DNA of 38,894 bases from a virus, in the IMG/VR virus record IMGVR_UViG_3300047546_003107, positions 1-38,894 of that record; one strand, given 5' to 3'. A program made the translations under genes and the position numbers. Position 1 is the stretch's first letter, and every line of letters starts with the position of its first letter. The notes under the pieces were generated by a model. It saw only the letters and a list, made by a program, of their open reading frames with translations, was not told where the DNA came from and did no database searches. Below, piece by piece: positions 15,669 to 23,843 of this stretch.

Positions 15669-16328
15669 TTAGTTACTCTCCGAAACGAAGCAGTAGCTCG
15701 CCCCTCCAGGCGATTGCAGCATTAAGAAAGCTCCAGACTGCCGAGCTTTAGGCGATACACCGTTGAGCGCAGAGGTGCTGCATGTAGCGGAGCTGGGGCA
15801 GTCACCATCTACACGACACGGCCAGGAGTTACTGATAGCCGTCGTGCCTGCGATACATACACCGCTTCGAGCTCCAACGTCGTTAGAGCTGCTGAACATT
15901 TGCCGCATCGGCATGTCCGTAACTGGCACACCCGCAGGCGCAAAGAAACACGCTCCTGGCCCGTCGGGGCCGTTAGCGTCGGTGATAACGCCTACGAGGT
16001 TTGAGGTCGTCGACACCGTAAGCGTAGCGGTTTGCGTCCAGCACGCTACCGTGTCAGCTGCACAGGTGATAGTCGTAGGCGTATTCCAAGCAACCAGCCT
16101 AAGGTCGATGATTCCGGCATACGCTCCATGAACTGTAGGAGATGCTGGAGTGTACAGATACGAGTCGCCGGTCGTAGTGACTACGCGTTTTCCGTAGACG
16201 CTGCCTCCTACGCGCGTGAACTGCTCGGGCTCCGGAATTTTAAGCGGGGCCATGGGGTTATCGGCAAAGGCCACGCCAAGCATTAGGAGTACGGCGGCTG
16301 CGGATACCGCGTAAAAGTACTTTGTCAT
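15669..16328 (-). CDS. exported Cys-rich protein of the fibre cluster
   Basis: A 219-aa protein with a clear signal peptide: basic start, hydrophobic core at about residues 7-20 and an AFA-D cleavage site near 22. The mature part is beta-rich, and its C-terminal third contains a Cys cluster of the form CRVDGDCPSSATC, which suggests disulphides formed outside the cytoplasm. I do not recognise the fold. It heads the transcription unit that runs through the LamG proteins, tailspike and endolysin. Its ATG lies 6 nt after a TATAAT box and has no Shine-Dalgarno. Confidence 0.7.
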   Translation of the reverse strand: MTKYFYAVSAAAVLLMLGVAFADNPMAPLKIPEPEQFTRVGGSVYGKRVVTTTGDSYLYTPASPTVHGAYAGIIDLRLVAWNTPTTITCAADTVACWTQTATLTVSTTSNLVGVITDANGPDGPGACFFAPAGVPVTDMPMRQMFSSSNDVGARSGVCIAGTTAISNSWPCRVDGDCPSSATCSTSALNGVSPKARQSGAFLMLQSPGGASYCFVSESN

Positions 16329-16346
16329 AGGGTAATTATACCCTAT
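16327..16346 (-). promoter_or_regulatory. leaderless promoter with operator-like palindrome
   Basis: On the minus strand TATAAT (16335-16340) lies 6 nt before ATG 16328. The box is centred in a perfect inverted repeat with 8-bp arms ATAGGGTA and TACCCTAT around a 4-bp centre. No good -35 is visible. A DNA-binding regulator could use the palindrome; if transcription starts at the ATG, the palindrome would act as DNA, not RNA. Confidence 0.7.
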
Positions 16347-16358
16347 CTAGTGGGGTTA

Positions 16359-19163
16359 CTAGAGCCTACCCTGAGCCTTCAGCGCAGCTATAATCTGCGC
16401 TCTAGTCATAGTGCTTTTGTTGCCTTGGAGTTTTCTGATTCTCTCTTTTTGTTTCTCGTCGAAAATCAAAGGCAGCGCAGCTTCTGCTCCCGTAGTAGGA
16501 ATTAGAGTCTCTCCTGTAGCCCAACGAGCGGCCGCTATAGCGGCGTCTCTTTCTGGATACGGAGATACCTTATCCTTTTCAAGAAAGGGATTAGCTGTCC
16601 CAAATTTGGCCGAAGATACTTTAGCAGCTACTGGTAGGAAACTACCGCCGGCCAGCTTAAGGGCTTCGGTTCCGACGGAGGATTCTTGGCCTAGAGCATT
16701 GCGTCCAGTAAATGCCGTCTTTCCGAGATTAGCTAGAGGCCCGCCGAGGATACCCTGCTCTTTTGCTAAATCTACTACACCAATCGCTCCAGTAGTAGGC
16801 TCTCTGACTGTAGTCTTAAGACCCTGGCCCGCCGGTATAGAACCCATCCCAACAACCTTCAATCCTTTGTTGATTAACTCCTTTGCGCTATCAGGTAATG
16901 TGGCTGTGATGTTGCGCTTCATATACTCCGGAACTTCGTCGGAGCTGAACTGTGCATCTGCACCTAGATTTCTAGCCATAGCCGGAACTAGATTAGCTCG
17001 TAATGGATTTGCCAGCGCGGCTTTAGGTACACGAGATGCTGCTCTATATCCCCAGCCGATAAATGGATTTAAAGCCTTACCTAGCTTGAGCAATCCAGGA
17101 AACATCCCAGGGTCTGCATAGTTGAAAGCAATGTCATTAACTTTTTGAGCCGCTAGTTTTGGAGGCAAGCCCTGTTGCCTAAACTCTGCAAATAGAGCGG
17201 CTCTATGTGAATCGTCCCACTTAGAAGCTAGTTTCTTCCCAGGGATATTCATTCCCAAATTAGACACTGTGCCTATCTTTTGTGGAATAGTACTAGCAGA
17301 TTCTCCTGTAACGCCACGCGCTATATCTCCAGGTACCAGTTTGCGACTACCTTCTACTAGACGATCGGAGCCTCCAACAATTCCGTAATCTGTAAGCTCT
17401 TTGAGAAATTCTCCTTTGGTAACGCCTCTGCCTAATTCATCCTTGAATAGTGTGTCAGTAAGAGCACCCTTTTTAGCACTCAAGGCTTTGCTCCAACCTC
17501 GGAAGGATTCGCCTCCTGCAATCCAACCTAGCAAGGCATCATCCTTGATATTTTGTAGGTGATAGCCTGGGCGTGCAAACATGCCTTCGCGTATAACGTC
17601 TGCGGCTCCGGAGTGTGCTTTAGATATTCCTTTTAGAGCTTTTTGCGCCAACTCATTCTTTGGATTGATGAGGGGTTCTACTTTACCTGAGAGTCTCTTA
17701 CTGGCCTCTTTTGATAGAGCGTATGCCTCATCTTCTGTTATGAGCCCTCTGGAAAGTTTATCTGCGATAGAAGCATCGAAGCTTCGCTCCGCGCCCCGTG
17801 CATAATTACCTACTAGGCCTTTCAGCTTCTTACCTGTTTCCGGATCTACTCTATCGAAGAAGCCCTCAGACCATTTAGCCAACTTATCTTTATCTGCTAA
17901 CAGCTCTGCGCGCTTTGCTTCTGGGAGCTTCTCTATAATCTTTTTCAGCTTATCTTCAGTGGCACGCTGTATATCCCCACCGGTCTGCTGAATGCTCTGC
18001 AAGAACGCTGCTCGGTCGGCGGGGTTTAGCTTTAAGATATCGAGTTTATCGAACTTTTTAGCTCCTAGTTCGCGCATCTTACCTAGCAACTTCCCACCTT
18101 CGAAGTTACCTACCTGCTGGCCTAGCACGTTCAGCCCGCGCTTTCCTACGAACTCTCCAGCCTCGCCAGCCACCTTGTTAAAGGCTGCCTCAGAAATGCC
18201 CTTGCCTGCGGCGAACTGCTTAAGCATTCTGCCGCCACCTATCTCACCCAATCCACGGCCCGTCGTTAGGGCTTCGGCAGCAAATTCTTTTGCAAACTGT
18301 TTAGCCGCTGCGCCCTTGAGGCCAGAGGCAGCGGCCATCTTAGCACCCTGCGTTGTAGCGTTAGCCGCGGTCTTGCCCCCGCCCACCCCGATGAAGTTAG
18401 TAGGGTCGGTGGCTAAATCTAGTGTAACGTCTTTGGAAAAATCATGCGCGGCTTTATATGCACCCGAGAGCGTGGCGGGTTTATCTGAGCCTAGAGCTTG
18501 AAACCCATAGGCTATAGGGGTTCCTACAACGCCGCCTACAGTACCTCCAACTTCACCTACTGCGTTATACGCTTTGGCTGCTAAGGCGGGGCTGGTCTCT
18601 GCCCACTTTCTAAAATCACTAGCCTCAGCTCCTGGAGCTTTACCTCCGCTGGCTGCGGCGTAAGGATTCCAAGGTACGTTGTTTTCGTTAGCAGATACGA
18701 TCGCGTGTCGAACGAATCTACCGCCGGCTCCTAAAACATCACCGGTCTCACTCAGGAATTTACCACCCAGTGTTAGTGCTTTGTCGATGTAGCCTTGTTC
18801 TCCTTTGGCTACCTCCTCGCCTTTCTTAGTCCACTCTTGTGGAGTTTTACGAAACTCTTCCTTTAAAGCAGTTACACCTTCAGGCCCAGCTTTGCCGTAA
18901 GCTACTTGGCCCGCGGATTTTATAATGTTAGGTTTAGGGCCCGCGGTTTTTCCTTGAATATCCTGGGCCTCGTAGATGTTACCGCGGGACATTAAATTTT
19001 TCTGTATCTCACCCAGCTTCTGTTGCTTGTAAATCTCCATGGCCTGAGCATCTGAGGCTTCAGGTAAATCTGTAGAGTAGTATTCCCCCTCTCGGCGTGC
19101 CTCCTGAGTTAGAGGCAACCTCCCCTGTTGCTGTAGAAGCGCTATAATTTCAGATCGCTTCAT
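16359..19163 (-). CDS. large internal virion (ejection) protein
   Basis: A 934-aa protein, mainly helical with Ala/Gly/Lys-rich stretches. Residues about 200-300 contain Gly/Ala-rich hydrophobic segments such as GGTVGGVVGTPIAYGF that could insert into membrane. Around 680-730 the pattern FNYADPGMFPGLLKLGKALNPFIGWGYR resembles a conserved region (LPD38-like) of large phage virion proteins. In podoviruses such proteins leave the capsid first and form a channel across the cell envelope. The same short motif occurs at the extreme N- and C-termini (SEIIALLQQQGRL and AQIIAALKAQGRL). It is the last of three co-oriented ejection-type genes. Confidence 0.72.
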   Translation of the reverse strand: MKRSEIIALLQQQGRLPLTQEARREGEYYSTDLPEASDAQAMEIYKQQKLGEIQKNLMSRGNIYEAQDIQGKTAGPKPNIIKSAGQVAYGKAGPEGVTALKEEFRKTPQEWTKKGEEVAKGEQGYIDKALTLGGKFLSETGDVLGAGGRFVRHAIVSANENNVPWNPYAAASGGKAPGAEASDFRKWAETSPALAAKAYNAVGEVGGTVGGVVGTPIAYGFQALGSDKPATLSGAYKAAHDFSKDVTLDLATDPTNFIGVGGGKTAANATTQGAKMAAASGLKGAAAKQFAKEFAAEALTTGRGLGEIGGGRMLKQFAAGKGISEAAFNKVAGEAGEFVGKRGLNVLGQQVGNFEGGKLLGKMRELGAKKFDKLDILKLNPADRAAFLQSIQQTGGDIQRATEDKLKKIIEKLPEAKRAELLADKDKLAKWSEGFFDRVDPETGKKLKGLVGNYARGAERSFDASIADKLSRGLITEDEAYALSKEASKRLSGKVEPLINPKNELAQKALKGISKAHSGAADVIREGMFARPGYHLQNIKDDALLGWIAGGESFRGWSKALSAKKGALTDTLFKDELGRGVTKGEFLKELTDYGIVGGSDRLVEGSRKLVPGDIARGVTGESASTIPQKIGTVSNLGMNIPGKKLASKWDDSHRAALFAEFRQQGLPPKLAAQKVNDIAFNYADPGMFPGLLKLGKALNPFIGWGYRAASRVPKAALANPLRANLVPAMARNLGADAQFSSDEVPEYMKRNITATLPDSAKELINKGLKVVGMGSIPAGQGLKTTVREPTTGAIGVVDLAKEQGILGGPLANLGKTAFTGRNALGQESSVGTEALKLAGGSFLPVAAKVSSAKFGTANPFLEKDKVSPYPERDAAIAAARWATGETLIPTTGAEAALPLIFDEKQKERIRKLQGNKSTMTRAQIIAALKAQGRL

Positions 19164-19171
19164 AGGTTACC

Positions 19172-20107
19172 TTATAGCCCGAACATTGCAGGATCTAGTT
19201 CCTCGTTAGGATCGCCTTGTAGCATCTTTTGCTGTTCAGGGGATAGTGCCCCGCCTTGTTGTGGAGCTACACTAGCCGCGGGCTGTACAGACATACCCTG
19301 TTGCAGTTGCTGCTTAACAAGTTGCGCCTGCTGTCGTAACTGTGCAGCTGCAGCCCTATCGTTGGCCGAGGTGAGAGAATTCGGATTATTCCTAGCATTC
19401 TCCTCCACCAAGTTAGCCTTAGCCTCGGCGGCTGAAACGAAGCGCTCCGCATCCATCATGTTGTTAAACTTAAGAGCTTCATCTAATTGTTTTCTACCGG
19501 AAGCTAGTACGGCCCCTGCCTGTTTGCTCGTGTTACTAACCAGATTTTGCCAAGAGGCGGAAAATGGTGCTCGAGCTATAGTGCCAGCAGTTAGAGCATT
19601 CTGCTGTACAGCAGCCTTACCAGCAGCGGTGGAAACCGCCTGAGATCGCGTGGTGTTAAACTCCTTAACTCGCATGTCTTCTAATTCTTTGGCTCCCTCA
19701 GGAGAGAGCCAGTATTCTGGAGGTTTAGACCTGGCATATGCTTGGTGTTCAGGAAATCTCAATAAGTTAACAGTCTTCTGGTTCGCCTCTAAGCCTTGTA
19801 GTTGTAGTGCGTTTTGGTGGCCACTACGAAACCTCTCCATAGCATTTTGGGCTTCGGTGGCGTTTAGTTCGTGTTTAGCTCGTTGGAGCTCAAACTCCTT
19901 CGGAGCATTTTCCAGTTCGTAGCGTGCACGCTCTGCATCTACCTGCGCTTTAGCTAGCCGAGAAGGCATCTCCGCCAACTGCTGCTGGTATTGAGTATTC
20001 TCCATCTGCCGTCGACGGCGAGTGTCTACGATATCGGAGCCGAACTTATACCCCTGCTGGAAATCTCCAAAGAGGTTACCTAGTGCTATGCGATCTGCCG
20101 GTTTCAT
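19172..20107 (-). CDS. coiled-coil internal virion protein
   Basis: A 311-aa protein, almost entirely helical. Residues about 30-110 and 150-260 are rich in Ala, Gln and Glu with coiled-coil periodicity, and the C-terminus is Gln/Pro-rich and disordered. It lies between two larger ejection-type proteins, as the mid-sized ejection protein does in many podoviruses. A strong G-rich Shine-Dalgarno (GGGGGG) precedes ATG 20107. Assignment is by composition and position; no catalytic motif is present. Confidence 0.65.
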   Translation of the reverse strand: MKPADRIALGNLFGDFQQGYKFGSDIVDTRRRRQMENTQYQQQLAEMPSRLAKAQVDAERARYELENAPKEFELQRAKHELNATEAQNAMERFRSGHQNALQLQGLEANQKTVNLLRFPEHQAYARSKPPEYWLSPEGAKELEDMRVKEFNTTRSQAVSTAAGKAAVQQNALTAGTIARAPFSASWQNLVSNTSKQAGAVLASGRKQLDEALKFNNMMDAERFVSAAEAKANLVEENARNNPNSLTSANDRAAAAQLRQQAQLVKQQLQQGMSVQPAASVAPQQGGALSPEQQKMLQGDPNEELDPAMFGL

Positions 20108-20108
20108 A

Positions 20109-22529
20109 TCAACCCCCCTGGATCCCCAACATCGGAGAACTTAACTGGCCTAGGCCAAGGCTCATCCCTTGAGATCCAGGAGCATATCCTGTACCATATT
20201 GAAAACTACCTGGGCCTGCTACCCCCACCGGATTGAAGTTTACTGCCTGAGCCTGCGGTGCATACCCAGGCGCGGGCTGATTGTAGTTTCTCCACGCTGT
20301 AGCTCCAGAGTTAGAGGCGTTGGCTGCTTCGACAGCTCCCATGCCTCCGAGGATAGCTCCAGATGCAGCGAGCGAAGCGCCGCCGGTATAGGGTGCGAGG
20401 ATTGCACCACCTACGCCTACGCCTATCTTTGCGAGAGTCATACCGAGGCTCGGGCTGTTAGCTTCTGCCTGCAGCTCCGCAGCTCGGGCGTTAGCTGCGT
20501 CTGCTTCAATTTTCGCAGCCTGCATTATGTTTAGTGCCTCTTGTTGGTCTCTGCGGTTTGTCGCTCTATTGTACATCTGTTGGGCCAGATTTATCTTAGC
20601 CTCGTGCTGACGTATAGACTCTTGCGCAATCGCCATTTCTTTTTGGAGATTGAGCATAGTTTCTTGCAACTGATTCTGCGAATCGATAGCGTAACCCGTC
20701 TCCGAACTTTGACCTACAAGCTGGTTCACGCTAAGACCATTACGGGCTGCGGTCTCCTGCATAGACTTGAGAGTTAGTGCCTTATTTCTAGCCGCCACCT
20801 TTCGGGCGTCTGCGATAGTCTTATCATACCCGGCTTTTACGGCCTCTAGATTTATGGGCTCGTCAACTAACTTCTTAAGGTCTTGGTATGATGCCTGCTC
20901 TAGTGCATCCTTCTCCGCTAAGTCTGCATCCCCTCTCTGCTGATTGATTGCGTTTTTAGCAGTTTGGACAATATTCCCTACCTCAGGACGGTCATATGTA
21001 TCTTCTAGGTAGTCTCCTTGAGGGTTAACGAGTCTAAACTCGTCGTCCTCCTGATAGCCGTATCCTTGTGATATAAGGTATGCTATATCGTCTGCCGTGG
21101 CACCGTTGCCTAATTGAGAAGCAATCTCGGAGTAAGACTTAGATCCTGTACCGTCTCTGTCCTGAACTACAGTGTTAGGATCTGCATGATTTTTGTTTCT
21201 GTTGGAGCCGTAATCGGGGGCTTCTGTTACTGTGCCTTTACCAAAATTTTCGCTAGTGAATGCACCGCCTACGGCATTGATAATAGCTCCAGTGCCAGGA
21301 TCTATAGCTCCAATCGCAGCCGCTGTACCTCCAACATTGTCTGGTGTGATCTTACCAGGAGAAGTTGCAACCAGCCCTTGCTTGCTTGTGCCTATTCCAC
21401 CTTGCTGCGACGGTGCTGCACTAAGCCCTTGTTGGCTAGTACCTATACCGCCTTGTTGTGTACCTCCCGCAGCTAGCCCGTTCTGGCTTGTGCCTATGCC
21501 TCCACCGCGCGCTTTCGGCACTACATAATCCACACCTAACTGCTTAAGTTGTTGTACTGCCCACTGATGCTTCTGTGTTGCGATAGGATCGAATGGATTT
21601 GTAGCTAATATACTAAGCGCGTGGTCGGCGTTAGCAGTAAGATCGTCGATTCTCTTTTGCGCGTTTGTAGTTTTCTGTTCTTCTACCCGTTTTGCGCTTT
21701 CGTCTTTGTTAGTCTGTCGTGTAGCTTGCAGCTCTGCGAATCTAGGATCTTTCGAAAGCATCTCTGCATAGAGTGGATCTTCTTTGGCTTTACGCTCCAT
21801 TTCCATCTTGAGTTGATCAAAGTTCTTAAGCTCTGCGGGTGTCTCGCCACGCGCCCCAACTTGGAACCTCCCCGCATATCCAGTTCTGTTCATCGAGGCG
21901 TTAAGGTTTTCGAGGTCTTGGTTAACCGTACCTGTCACATCTCCAGCGACTGTTTGATCTTTCATTCGATCATACTGTATGGAGTTGTTACTCTGCTGCC
22001 GCATGTTCGTAGCTTGATCTTGGGTATAGCCCCCAGCCACGCGAGCGTTAGAGTCTCCGCGCAAGGTACCCGTGGTTCCGTAACCGACTGAGCTATCTAG
22101 CTTTACACCTGAGCGGTCTGCTACTTGGCGTTGAACTCTACCGCTACGCCATCCGCCTCCGGTAGATACTGAAGCGTTTCTAGCCGCCGGGCCTCGCAGT
22201 AAAGGGTTGCCTTGAATGTTACCCGCGGCGTCTCGCAACGGAGCGGCTGTAGGTGCTAGGCTAGAGGCATCGCTATCTCCTTGCATGGGGGGAGCCCCAG
22301 GGGCTCTATTCTGTGGCAGTCTAGGGCCAGAAGAGTAGGAGCTACCTGCAACCACGGGGGCCTTAAATGCTCCATACTGTTTTGGGTTATATCCTGTGTC
22401 TAAGTTATCGTAATTGCCCTGTACAGGAGCCGGGGTACGTTGCGGAGGCTTAGCATCACCCAGCCGAGTGGGGGAGCCAGAGGGGCGTACCCTAACCCCG
22501 TTAATCATAGAGCCTATCTTGATCGCCAC
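20109..22529 (-). CDS. internal virion / ejection protein with Gly-rich membrane segment
   Basis: An 806-aa protein. The N-terminal about 200 residues are disordered and rich in Gly, Ser, Pro and Asn. The middle holds three 17-residue repeats of the form GGIGTS-x2-GL. A long helical region (about 540-690) follows, and near 700-740 a Gly/Ala hydrophobic stretch (GVGVGGAILAPYTGGASLA) could insert in membrane. Similar Gly-rich segments occur in podovirus ejection proteins and some tail-needle partners. It starts at GTG 22529 with TATAAT exactly 6 nt upstream. It is the first gene of a three-gene ejection operon. Confidence 0.65.
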   Translation of the reverse strand: MAIKIGSMINGVRVRPSGSPTRLGDAKPPQRTPAPVQGNYDNLDTGYNPKQYGAFKAPVVAGSSYSSGPRLPQNRAPGAPPMQGDSDASSLAPTAAPLRDAAGNIQGNPLLRGPAARNASVSTGGGWRSGRVQRQVADRSGVKLDSSVGYGTTGTLRGDSNARVAGGYTQDQATNMRQQSNNSIQYDRMKDQTVAGDVTGTVNQDLENLNASMNRTGYAGRFQVGARGETPAELKNFDQLKMEMERKAKEDPLYAEMLSKDPRFAELQATRQTNKDESAKRVEEQKTTNAQKRIDDLTANADHALSILATNPFDPIATQKHQWAVQQLKQLGVDYVVPKARGGGIGTSQNGLAAGGTQQGGIGTSQQGLSAAPSQQGGIGTSKQGLVATSPGKITPDNVGGTAAAIGAIDPGTGAIINAVGGAFTSENFGKGTVTEAPDYGSNRNKNHADPNTVVQDRDGTGSKSYSEIASQLGNGATADDIAYLISQGYGYQEDDEFRLVNPQGDYLEDTYDRPEVGNIVQTAKNAINQQRGDADLAEKDALEQASYQDLKKLVDEPINLEAVKAGYDKTIADARKVAARNKALTLKSMQETAARNGLSVNQLVGQSSETGYAIDSQNQLQETMLNLQKEMAIAQESIRQHEAKINLAQQMYNRATNRRDQQEALNIMQAAKIEADAANARAAELQAEANSPSLGMTLAKIGVGVGGAILAPYTGGASLAASGAILGGMGAVEAANASNSGATAWRNYNQPAPGYAPQAQAVNFNPVGVAGPGSFQYGTGYAPGSQGMSLGLGQLSSPMLGIQGG
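21361..21510 (-). repeat. three 17-residue repeats (51-bp units) within ejection protein
   Basis: Three consecutive units encode GGIGTS-x2-GL-x-A-x4-Q. They are similar but not identical at DNA level. They fall in the disordered, Gln/Gly/Ser-rich middle of the protein and may be a flexible linker or a multivalent binding site. Confidence 0.75.
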
Positions 22530-22544
22530 CTCGTTATTATAGCA
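22530..22544 (-). promoter_or_regulatory. leaderless extended -10 promoter for ejection operon
   Basis: TGCTATAAT on the minus strand (22536-22544) is an extended -10 element whose last base is 6 nt from GTG 22529. No convincing -35 is seen. Transcription is expected to start at or within a base of the start codon. Confidence 0.75.
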
Positions 22545-22545
22545 C

Positions 22546-23136
22546 CTAGCCTACCAAAACGTGTTTCAATCCAAAGGTAACGTAAAGCCCGCGGAGCTCT
22601 GCAGTGCCTGCGGATGCGCCCTGTAAACCTATGGTGATATAGTCTCCATTTGTGAAAGGGATTAGGGGAGAGGTCAAAGGACTATCGGAAGCCAGTGTCC
22701 AGATATAGTTATCAGTGTCTAGCTCAATTTGCTCACTGCCGATTAGAGCTCCTGTGGGAGTTACACCATCTCCGTTAAGGTAAAAGCCAATGAGCGCGTT
22801 GGCTGTATCTCTATTGTTCAGATAGATCTGAATAGAGGTTAGCCAGGTTTCGTAACCGTCCTGAAGGATAGGCTGCCACTGCATGATGTCTGCCTTAGTG
22901 GATGCCGTTATGGTATAGCCCACATCTGCTGTAAGGTCCGCGGCGGACTGTACAGGTAGAACGCAAATGGTATCGTATGTGACCGTATACCTATCCGCGA
23001 TCTTGTCTGCCGTAATGCCTCCGGCCAGCTGATCGTTTCCGACCGAGCTAACCATACTAACTACATCGGAGAAGTTAGCGTTCAGTTCTGAGGCAACCAC
23101 TGTGCCTGAAAGCGAGGGATAGGATACAGAAGACAT
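22546..23136 (-). CDS. fibre-like virion protein
   Basis: A 196-aa protein. The N-terminal SGTVVASELNANFSDVVSMV and ITADKIADRY pattern is the common head segment of phage fibre and spike proteins. The C-terminal about 120 residues are a beta sandwich (TSIQIYLNNR, FYLNGDGVTPTGALIG, GDYITIGLQG) resembling jelly-roll domains of secreted proteins. It is probably a short tail fibre or a decoration subunit. A TATAAT box lies 9 nt upstream of ATG 23136, with GGAG in between. Confidence 0.65.
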   Translation of the reverse strand: MSSVSYPSLSGTVVASELNANFSDVVSMVSSVGNDQLAGGITADKIADRYTVTYDTICVLPVQSAADLTADVGYTITASTKADIMQWQPILQDGYETWLTSIQIYLNNRDTANALIGFYLNGDGVTPTGALIGSEQIELDTDNYIWTLASDSPLTSPLIPFTNGDYITIGLQGASAGTAELRGLYVTFGLKHVLVG

Positions 23137-23145
23137 ATCTACTCC

Positions 23146-23154
23146 ATTATAACA
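23146..23154 (-). promoter_or_regulatory. extended -10 promoter for fibre-like gene
   Basis: TGTTATAAT on the minus strand, 9 nt before ATG 23136. A palindrome CAGGTTGTAACCTG (23160-23173) lies just upstream over the -35 region and also covers the stop of the preceding gene. It may be an operator. Confidence 0.6.
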
Positions 23155-23156
23155 GG

Positions 23157-23843
23157 CTACAGGTTGTAACCTGAACGATACAGCCCGGTCTTGCTATTTA
23201 ACATAACCGCCGGCGTGGGGCGGGCCCTGTAGTTAGCCGTGAGCTTTTCAAGCAGGGTGGTTCCAACACCCCTAGCTTCGAAGCCCCCGGCCTGGGAGTT
23301 ATAGCCTCCAAAGGAGTCGGTCCAAAATCCGAAGGTTCCAGTACCGCCTGAAACTGAGATAGCAACGAAGTACTCTCTACCAGGTAACAGCGTAGGTCGC
23401 TTACTGAATGTGAAGCTAGATGTGGTGGGGAATACCGTAGACATGTCCGTACCATATACGGGTGCAGAAGCATATGTCACTGCTAAAGCTCCATCTGTAG
23501 CATCCGCCACTGCATACTTCACAAACCTAGGCATCCAGGTGGTAATGGCCTCCTCTACGTTCGGAGGTTGACTGTCTGCGGTGTAGATACCGACGGTCAG
23601 CGTAGCTGCTGTGGGTGTTCCTGGGCTTGTGTAATTCAAGGCCCCGAGGTTTAGGCGGTATAGCCTCATAGGCCCAGGCAAGCAGATACGCTTTATGAAA
23701 ATCGAATCCGTAGACACCGACATGAACTGCGTGGGTTCTCCAGACCTGTACTCTAAAAGAGGGGGGAGCTCCTGCGCTAGATTGTCCAGGGTGCGTGGTG
23801 TAATGACACGCTGCCGCAGCTGCTGTTTAACTCTAGTGCTCAC
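23157..23843 (-). CDS. beta-rich tail/virion protein
   Basis: A 228-aa protein whose GTG start overlaps the stop of the nozzle gene (GTGA), so it is translationally coupled to it. After a basic N-terminal helix (residues 1-30), the rest is beta-rich and resembles a jelly-roll module: RLYRLNLGALNY, TLTVGIYTADSQPP and GREYFVAISVSG. The module has the same kind of strand pattern as the next gene's C-terminal domain, so the two may be related decoration or fibre proteins. No catalytic motif is seen. Confidence 0.6.
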   Translation of the reverse strand: MSTRVKQQLRQRVITPRTLDNLAQELPPLLEYRSGEPTQFMSVSTDSIFIKRICLPGPMRLYRLNLGALNYTSPGTPTAATLTVGIYTADSQPPNVEEAITTWMPRFVKYAVADATDGALAVTYASAPVYGTDMSTVFPTTSSFTFSKRPTLLPGREYFVAISVSGGTGTFGFWTDSFGGYNSQAGGFEARGVGTTLLEKLTANYRARPTPAVMLNSKTGLYRSGYNL

